Shown here in pieces: positions 58,788 to 64,000 of a stretch of 64,000 nucleotides of DNA. The position numbers and the translations under genes are program-made. The notes under the pieces were generated by a model, which saw only the letters and a program-made list of their open reading frames with translations, did not search any database and was not told where the DNA came from. The DNA comes from an uncultured Flavobacterium sp. (GTDB lineage Bacteria; Bacteroidota; Bacteroidia; Flavobacteriales; Flavobacteriaceae): the NCBI GenBank assembly GCA_934636265.1, contig CAKUAD010000005.1, positions 1 through 64,000 on the forward strand. Direction: 5' to 3'. Within the stretch, counting starts at the first letter, position 1. Each line of letters starts with the position of its first letter.

Positions 58788-59298
58788 AGAAATCATGAAC
58801 GGCATACGCGCCTTTGTCCTCGATGTCGACGGCGTGCTGACCGACAGTTCGGTGCTAATCACCACAACGGGCGAGGTTTTGCGCACGATGAACATCCGCG
58901 ACGGCTATGCCATCCGGGAGGCGGTGCAACAAGGCTTTCGCGTGGCGGTTATTTCCGGCGGCAGCAATGAGGGCGTTCGCAAAAGGCTTGAAAGTCTGGG
59001 CGTCACCGATATCGAACTGGGCGTCCCGGACAAATTGGAATCATTCAGGAATTTGCTGGAGCGATACGGGCTAGAGGCCTCGTCGGTTTTGTATATGGGT
59101 GACGACATCCCGGATTTTCCTGCCATGCAGCTGGCCGGACTCGCTGCCTGCCCGCAGGATGCCGCCCCTGAAATCAAGGCTGTCTGCACCTATGTGTCGC
59201 ATCGCAATGGCGGCCATGGCGCTGCTCGCGACGTGATTGAACAAGTGCTCAAGGTTCAGGGAAAATGGATGGATTCTTTTAATGCTAAATGTGACTGA
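58771..59298 (+). CDS. kdsC: KdsC-like HAD phosphatase (KDO 8-phosphate phosphatase)
   Basis: A 175-residue HAD-IIIA protein: FVLDVDGVLTDSSV with Asp18/Asp20 nucleophile and acid, VISGGSNEGVRKRL, and YMGDDIPDFPAMQLAG for motif IV. These are KdsC landmarks, for KDO synthesis toward lipopolysaccharide, although related phosphatases with other sugars exist. It overlaps the DUF2520 gene by 17 nt. Confidence 0.85.
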   Translation: MSKSYKEIMNGIRAFVLDVDGVLTDSSVLITTTGEVLRTMNIRDGYAIREAVQQGFRVAVISGGSNEGVRKRLESLGVTDIELGVPDKLESFRNLLERYGLEASSVLYMGDDIPDFPAMQLAGLAACPQDAAPEIKAVCTYVSHRNGGHGAARDVIEQVLKVQGKWMDSFNAKCD

Positions 59299-59299
59299 T

Positions 59300-60223
59300 A
59301 TGCATTTTTTAAAACTTATACGGATTCAGAATCTTTTGCTGATTGCGCTCATGCAATTGCTGATGCGCTACGGCTTTATGGATTTGCAGGGCATCCCTTT
59401 GGCGCTGACTGATTTTCAATATGCGCTACTGGTGCTGGCAACCGTTTGCCTGGCAGCCGGAGGTTATCTTATCAACGATTTGCACGACCGCGAAACTGAT
59501 GCATACAATCGGCCCAACCGCGCGTTGGTGATCGGGAAAATTACCGAGGGGACAGCCTACAATGCCTATATGGCGTTTAACGTTATCGGCGTTGGGATTG
59601 GGTTTTACCTGTCCAACCTTATCGAGCGTCCGGGTTTTGCGCTGCTGTTCGTTACCGTATCGGCCACGCTGTACCTTTACGCCACGAATTTTAAGCAGAC
59701 CTTGCTGATAGGCAACATCCTGGTGGCTTTACTATTGGGTTTGAGCGTGGTGATCGTTGGGATTTTTGATTTGTTGCCAATGGTTAACGGACAAAACCAA
59801 CAGGCCATGCAACTTTACTTTTCCGTATTGCTGGATTACGCCATTTTTGCCTGTGTAATTAACCTGATTCGCGAAATCATCAAAGATCTTGAAGACGTCA
59901 ACGGCGATTACAACCAAGGCATGAACACCCTTCCGATAGCGCTTGGCGTCGACCGCACGGCACGGCTGGTTTTCTTTTTTACCATACTGCCGATAGCCGG
60001 ACTTTTGTACTACGTCAAAACCAATTACATGGACAACGAACTTTACATCGCCAGCTTGTATGCCTTGATTTTTGTGGTGGCGCCGCTGGTGTATTTCTTT
60101 GTCAAAATATGGACGGCGCAACAAAAAAAGGAATTCCGCCATTTACAGCAAGTGTTAAAACTCATCATTTTCTTTGGCGTGTTGTCTATTTTAGTGGTGA
60201 CGCTAAACATCAAATATGCTTAA
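59300..60223 (+). CDS. UbiA-family prenyltransferase
   Basis: A 307-residue membrane protein with about nine helices and two Asp-rich motifs: NDLHDRETDAYNRPNRAL (59-76) and REIIKDLEDVNGDYNQG. These are UbiA-superfamily features; the sequence is of the geranylgeranylglycerol-phosphate/4-hydroxybenzoate type commonly annotated in Bacteroidetes. The acceptor is not known; menA is separate (44.5 kb). I chose ATG 59300, one base after the kdsC stop. An upstream ATG at 59282 is also possible. Confidence 0.8.
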   Translation: MHFLKLIRIQNLLLIALMQLLMRYGFMDLQGIPLALTDFQYALLVLATVCLAAGGYLINDLHDRETDAYNRPNRALVIGKITEGTAYNAYMAFNVIGVGIGFYLSNLIERPGFALLFVTVSATLYLYATNFKQTLLIGNILVALLLGLSVVIVGIFDLLPMVNGQNQQAMQLYFSVLLDYAIFACVINLIREIIKDLEDVNGDYNQGMNTLPIALGVDRTARLVFFFTILPIAGLLYYVKTNYMDNELYIASLYALIFVVAPLVYFFVKIWTAQQKKEFRHLQQVLKLIIFFGVLSILVVTLNIKYA

Positions 60224-60794
60224 GGACAAACTTGGCCGGTATCACATCGTTTTGGCATCGGGGTCGCCGCGCCGACAGCAGTTTTTCCGGGATTTGGGAC
60301 TGGATTTTGAGATCCGGCTTCGCGAGGTAGACGAGGTGTTTTCGCCGCATCTCAAGCACACCCAGATCACCGATTATCTGGCGCAGCTAAAAGCCAATGC
60401 CTTTGACCACCTTGCGCCCGATGAGCTCCTGATTACAAGCGATACCCTGGTGTGGCACCGCGGTCAGGCCGTGGGCAAGCCAAAGGACGCAGCCGATGCG
60501 TTTGATATCCTCAAATCATTATCGGGAAGCACGCACGAGGTGGTGACATCGGTTTGTTTCAGGACCAATGACAGAACCGACATCATCAATGACACGACCA
60601 AAGTGACTTTTAAGGAGTTGCCCGATGAGGCCATCCACTACTACATTGAAGCCTACCAACCTTTTGACAAGGCCGGCGCCTACGGTGTTCAGGAATGGAT
60701 TGGATATGTCGCAGTTTCCCGGATTGAAGGCTCCTACACCAACGTCATGGGATTGCCAATGGCCAAAGTTTTTGATTACCTTAATAGCTTATGA
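60216..60794 (+). CDS. maf: Maf-family nucleotide pyrophosphatase
   Basis: A 192-residue Maf protein: LASGSPRRQQFFRDLGLDFE start, ITSDTLVWHRGQAVGKPKD active region and IDKAGAYGVQEW-like motif (FDKAGAYGVQEWIGYVAV). Maf enzymes hydrolyse non-canonical or canonical NTPs to prevent misincorporation. It overlaps the prenyltransferase gene by 8 nt and the MscS gene by 4 nt. Confidence 0.9.
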   Translation: MLKDKLGRYHIVLASGSPRRQQFFRDLGLDFEIRLREVDEVFSPHLKHTQITDYLAQLKANAFDHLAPDELLITSDTLVWHRGQAVGKPKDAADAFDILKSLSGSTHEVVTSVCFRTNDRTDIINDTTKVTFKELPDEAIHYYIEAYQPFDKAGAYGVQEWIGYVAVSRIEGSYTNVMGLPMAKVFDYLNSL

Positions 60795-61324
60795 TCTACT
60801 TTCAACGATACTTTGCTGAAATCATCGCTACCGGAATACTGATCCTGTTTATCGTGCTGATCCGTTATGTCACGGTGCTGTTTATCAAGCGTTATGCGCG
60901 TAATATCGGACTGGCTGAAAACCGGATGAACCTGGCCATCAAATATTTCAGCGTGTTTTACTCAGCGCTTACCGCCATTGGGATTTTTGTGATTTGGGGC
61001 GTCGAACCCAAAAATCTGTTTACGACCTTGTCGGCGGTAATCACGGTAATTGGTGTGGCGCTTTTTGCCCAATGGTCTATTTTGAGCAACGTCACATCGG
61101 GAATCATTTTATTGTTTTCCTTTCCTTTCAAGATTGGCGATGTCATCCGTATCCACGACAAGGACTTTCCCATCGAGGCCGAGATTGAGGACATCCGCTC
61201 CTTTCACACACTTTTGCGGACTCCTGAAGGCGAAATCATCTCTTACCCCAACAATCTGTTGTTGCAAAAAGGCGTCACCATCGTGAGGCGTCCGGAAGCC
61301 GACAGCCGTGAGTTTATGGACTGA
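60791..61324 (+). CDS. Small MscS-type mechanosensitive channel
   Basis: A 177-residue protein with three or so helices and the pore-lining/beta-domain pattern LSAVITVIGVALFAQWSILSNVTSGIILLFSFPFKIGDVIRI, then a short beta domain (LRTPEGEIISYPNNLLLQKGVTIVRRP). It is near the minimum for the MscS core. It should release solutes on hypo-osmotic shock. Last gene of the operon; a 117-bp gap with no obvious gene follows. Confidence 0.87.
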   Translation: MIYFQRYFAEIIATGILILFIVLIRYVTVLFIKRYARNIGLAENRMNLAIKYFSVFYSALTAIGIFVIWGVEPKNLFTTLSAVITVIGVALFAQWSILSNVTSGIILLFSFPFKIGDVIRIHDKDFPIEAEIEDIRSFHTLLRTPEGEIISYPNNLLLQKGVTIVRRPEADSREFMD

Positions 61325-61441
61325 GGCTAACTTTTTAATGCAAATCCTGCAACTTTTTATTTTTTACGTGTAAGAAGCCTTTTTTTGGATTGGAGCACCT
61401 TTGTTTAAAGTTATCGCACCCCTGCGAACAAAACAAAGGAC

Positions 61442-62611
61442 ATGACAAAAATTACCCAGCAACCGTTTTACGCCAAATTTGCGTTTGTGCTTCTTAGCCT
61501 GGTCATCCTGTTTGGAGTCATCTGGTTGGGTCAAGGTGTCCTGATGCCGCCTATGTTTGCGCTATTGTTTGCCATCCTGCTTGATCCAATTGCGGGATTC
61601 ATGAACCGGCGCATGCGGATTCCACGGGTAGTATCAATCCTCCTATCAGTGCTGTTGGCCATACTGGTGTTGGCGGGCATCATTTTTTTTATTTCCTGGC
61701 AAGTAAGCGACATGGTCAGCGATTGGCAAAAAATCAAGAGCAACGTCAACATGCACATCACCCATCTCCAAAATTACATTTGGCGGACCGTCGACCTTAA
61801 CAAAACCGAACAAGACCAATTGCTGGAAGAAGCTACCTCCGGCGGCGGAAGCTCGCTGGTAGGCAGTACCCTATTATCGATTACCGACGCCCTGATGAAT
61901 TTTGTGCTGGTTCCTATTTACATCTTTCTCTTTATCCTCTATAAAAACCATTTTAAAAAATTTTTGTGCAAGGTATTTAAACCTACGCACCACGGCGTTT
62001 TGCGCGATGTACTGCACCAGGTGCGCGTTTCCATCAGGAGTTATATCAGCGGGCTGATGATTCAGATGCTCACCGTATCGGTGCTTACGACTACCGGGTA
62101 TATGATCATCGGGCTGGATTACGCCATTTTGTTGGGCGTCATCACCGGACTGCTCAACCTGATCCCATACGTGGGGATTTTGTCGGCGGCGGTGCTCAGC
62201 ATGGCGGCCACGCTTACCGGATCGGCCGATGTTGACCTCATCCTTTGGATCACCGTAGTAAACATCGTTGTCCAGTTTATCGACAACAATCTTTTGGTCC
62301 CGATGATCGTCAGTTCAAAAGTCGAGATCAACGCCATGGTATCCATTACCGGAATCATCATAGGCGGGGCGCTTGGCGGCGTTGCGGGAATGTTTTTGGC
62401 CATCCCCTACATTGCTATCACCAAGGTTGTTTTTGACCGAATCCCGGAACTGAGCGCCTGGGGCTATCTCATGGGCGACGACTTGCCCAAAACATTTGAA
62501 TGGCGCAAAATCAAACTCCCCTATTACGGGAACGACGCGCCGGCCGAGTTAATCCGATACACCACCACCCACACCCAACCCGAAAAGAATCCGAATAAAG
62601 ATGAAAACTGA
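61442..62611 (+). CDS. AI-2E family transporter (YdiK/PerM-like)
   Basis: A 389-residue protein with about eight helices of the AI-2E/PerM family: MPPMFALLFAILLDPIAGFMNRRMRIPRVVSIL, a large soluble loop (about 95-140), LNLIPYVGILSAAVLSMAATL and FIDNNLLVPMIVSSKVEINAMVSITGIIIGG. The substrate is unknown; members have been tied to autoinducer or peptide export and to Na+/H+ antiport. It overlaps the MlaE-type gene by 11 nt. Confidence 0.87.
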   Translation: MTKITQQPFYAKFAFVLLSLVILFGVIWLGQGVLMPPMFALLFAILLDPIAGFMNRRMRIPRVVSILLSVLLAILVLAGIIFFISWQVSDMVSDWQKIKSNVNMHITHLQNYIWRTVDLNKTEQDQLLEEATSGGGSSLVGSTLLSITDALMNFVLVPIYIFLFILYKNHFKKFLCKVFKPTHHGVLRDVLHQVRVSIRSYISGLMIQMLTVSVLTTTGYMIIGLDYAILLGVITGLLNLIPYVGILSAAVLSMAATLTGSADVDLILWITVVNIVVQFIDNNLLVPMIVSSKVEINAMVSITGIIIGGALGGVAGMFLAIPYIAITKVVFDRIPELSAWGYLMGDDLPKTFEWRKIKLPYYGNDAPAELIRYTTTHTQPEKNPNKDEN

Positions 62612-63395
62612 CCAAACCTTGGAAAAACCAGGCCTTAACGATAAAATTCGCGATTTTCTGCTAAACCTGGCCGATGCGACTTTGTTTGTCGGACGCGTTT
62701 TCCGGCATATGTTTTCCGGCGGATTCGAGTTCCGTGAATTTTTAAAGCAATGCTTTCACATCGGCAACAAATCGCTGGCGCTGATTTCAATTACGGGCGT
62801 CATCATCGGGCTGGTCCTCACCATTCAATCGCGACCCGTCCTGGTTGACTTTGGTGCCGAGAGCATGCTGCCCGGCATGGTGGCCGTATCAATCGTACGG
62901 GAAATGGGGCCGGTAATCACCGCTCTAATCTGCGCCGGAAAAATCGGGTCGAGCATGGGTGCCGAACTGGGCTCGATGCGGGTAACCGAACAAATCGACG
63001 CGCTCGAAGTATCGTCTATCAATCCCATAAAATTCCTGGTCGTCCCGCGGGTGGTGGCCGCCATGTTTATGATTCCGCTGTTGACGCTTTACGCCGACGC
63101 CCTGGGTTTTCTGGGCAGTTGGGCAGGCGCCAACCTTAAAGGCGATATGAATTTTGTATTGTTTATGAACCGTGCTTTTGCCAGCCTGGACTTTATGGAC
63201 CTTTTCCCGGCGGTGATCAAAACCTTCTTTTTTGGTTTGGTGATCAGCCTGGTGGGTTGTTACAAGGGATACCACGCCGGTCGTGGCACCGAGAGCGTTG
63301 GGATTGCAGCCAACTCGGCGGTGGTACTGGCTTCATTGCTGGTCATCGTAGTTGATTTGATTGCCGTACAAATAACCGACCTGATTAACAAATGA
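62601..63395 (+). CDS. mlaE: MlaE-type lipid ABC transporter permease
   Basis: A 264-residue permease of the MlaE/YrbE family: helices beginning about residue 55, EMGPVITALICAGKIGSSMGAELGSMRVTEQIDALEVSSINPIKFLVVPRVVA (the conserved permease motif), and GLVISLVGCYKGYHAGRGTESVGIAANSAVV. It would move phospholipids between inner and outer membranes, maintaining outer-membrane asymmetry. It is coupled to the ATPase gene by a 4-nt overlap. Confidence 0.92.
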   Translation: MKTDQTLEKPGLNDKIRDFLLNLADATLFVGRVFRHMFSGGFEFREFLKQCFHIGNKSLALISITGVIIGLVLTIQSRPVLVDFGAESMLPGMVAVSIVREMGPVITALICAGKIGSSMGAELGSMRVTEQIDALEVSSINPIKFLVVPRVVAAMFMIPLLTLYADALGFLGSWAGANLKGDMNFVLFMNRAFASLDFMDLFPAVIKTFFFGLVISLVGCYKGYHAGRGTESVGIAANSAVVLASLLVIVVDLIAVQITDLINK

Positions 63396-64000
63396 AAAAG
63401 GAAACAGTCATCGACATTAGCGGATTGGCCAAGAGTTTTGGTGACCAACGCGTACTGCGCGACGTAAACCTTTCACTGCGGGCGCAGGAGAACCTTGTGG
63501 TGCTGGGCAAATCCGGAACGGGAAAATCAGTGCTGATCAAATGCATCGTACGGCTGCTTGATCCCGACAGCGGCAGCATCAAGGTTTTTGGCGAAGACAT
63601 CACCCAAAAGAAAGGCGACGATCTTGCCGAGGTGCGCAAGCGGATAGGTTTTTTGTTCCAGAGCGGTGCGCTATACGATTCGATGACCGTTCGCGAAAAC
63701 CTTGAGTTTATGCTAAAAAGGCTCAAAAAGGGAATCAGCCGCAGTGAAATTGACCAAAAAGTGATGGAGGCGCTTGAAAATGTCGGCTTGCCGGAATCGA
63801 TCGACAAAATGCCGTCGGAACTTTCAGGGGGGATGCGAAAACGCGTCAGCCTGGCGCGCACCATTATCGTCGATCCGGAAATCATCCTGTATGACGAGCC
63901 CACCACCGGCCTGGATCCCATTACATCCAATGAAATAAGCAAGCTGATCAATGACATACAGCGCAAGTTCAAATCAGCATCAATCGTCATCACGCACGAC
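63392..64000 (+). CDS. mlaF: MlaF-type ABC transporter ATP-binding protein, 3' end outside window
   Basis: The frame opens at ATG 63392 and stays open for 203 codons to the window edge. Walker A is GKSGTGKS (39-46), the signature is LSGGMRKRV, Walker B is ILYDEPTTGLDP, and the last residues are the H-loop ITHD. Sequence and its place next to MlaE identify MlaF, the ATPase of the Mla lipid transporter. mlaD would be expected just downstream. Confidence 0.92.
   Translation, partial: MKKETVIDISGLAKSFGDQRVLRDVNLSLRAQENLVVLGKSGTGKSVLIKCIVRLLDPDSGSIKVFGEDITQKKGDDLAEVRKRIGFLFQSGALYDSMTVRENLEFMLKRLKKGISRSEIDQKVMEALENVGLPESIDKMPSELSGGMRKRVSLARTIIVDPEIILYDEPTTGLDPITSNEISKLINDIQRKFKSASIVITHD

Noticed and set aside
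1..64000. CRISPR arrays, prophage, transposases or integrase-flanked islands
   Set aside because: No regularly spaced repeats, no phage structural or recombinase motifs and no tRNA-flanked boundary were found.

Overview
The window looks like a chromosomal segment from a member of the Bacteroidetes, most likely Flavobacteriales. The evidence is a recurrent TAnnTTTG promoter element (the -7 box of this phylum) in front of many genes, proteins with type IX secretion (T9SS) C-terminal domains, a TonB receptor, a fused ResB-CcsA cytochrome c assembly protein, a fused E1 alpha/beta 2-oxoacid dehydrogenase and a menaquinone cluster. Base composition is roughly balanced, which is rather GC-rich for Flavobacteriaceae. 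I see no phage, insertion sequence, CRISPR array, tRNA or rRNA; the window is core and metabolic in character.

Region 1 (1-13.7 kb) reads as a low-oxygen / nitric-oxide / copper module. It holds a YtkA-like protein (cut by the window edge), an OprC-like copper TonB receptor, a NorC/NorB-like pair whose large subunit lacks canonical FeB ligands, nadA-nadB, the di-iron Fe-S repair protein Ric, an anaerobic ribonucleotide reductase whose glycyl-radical tail sits in a separate overlapping frame, its activase NrdG, a second heme-copper-oxidase/NnrS-like membrane protein, and a lipoprotein azurin. Three promoters here (norC, nadA, azurin) carry the same palindrome, TATGA-N6-TCATA, about 41.5-42.5 bp upstream of the inferred transcription start. 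This is the class II activation geometry of CRP/FNR-family regulators and ties the region together as a probable regulon. The regulator gene is not in the window.

Region 2 (13.9-31 kb) contains a CHASE-PAS histidine kinase, a DUF892/SDR/YtxH stress operon, a secreted endonuclease I, a TlpA-like lipoprotein, a SIMPL protein, a rhomboid protease, a lipid A-type acyltransferase, a class V aminotransferase-fold enzyme, a T9SS repeat protein, a phosphoglucosamine mutase-type enzyme, an ACP phosphodiesterase and a ClC channel.

Region 3 (31-41.8 kb) contains uvrA, a LOG-family protein, a protease-like domain without HExxH fused to a probable outer-membrane barrel, the fused E1 alpha/beta dehydrogenase, an M23 peptidase, a small lipoprotein and an SRPBCC protein.

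Region 4 (41.8-50 kb, minus strand) is the menaquinone cluster menD-cvfB-menB-PH-PH-menA-UPF0173-menC. Menaquinone would feed the anaerobic and NO-related electron transport suggested by region 1.

Region 5 (50-64 kb) contains a thioredoxin-fold protein, a GNAT acetyltransferase, a glutathione peroxidase, the ResB-CcsA fusion, a large T9SS PKD protein, a compact operon (DUF2520, KdsC-like, UbiA-like, Maf, MscS), an AI-2E transporter and the start of an Mla-type lipid ABC transporter cut by the right edge. Gene packing is tight, with many 4-nt overlaps, including four convergent pairs whose stop codons interleave. Several genes have their ATG only 5-7 nt after the -7 box and are candidates for leaderless transcripts.
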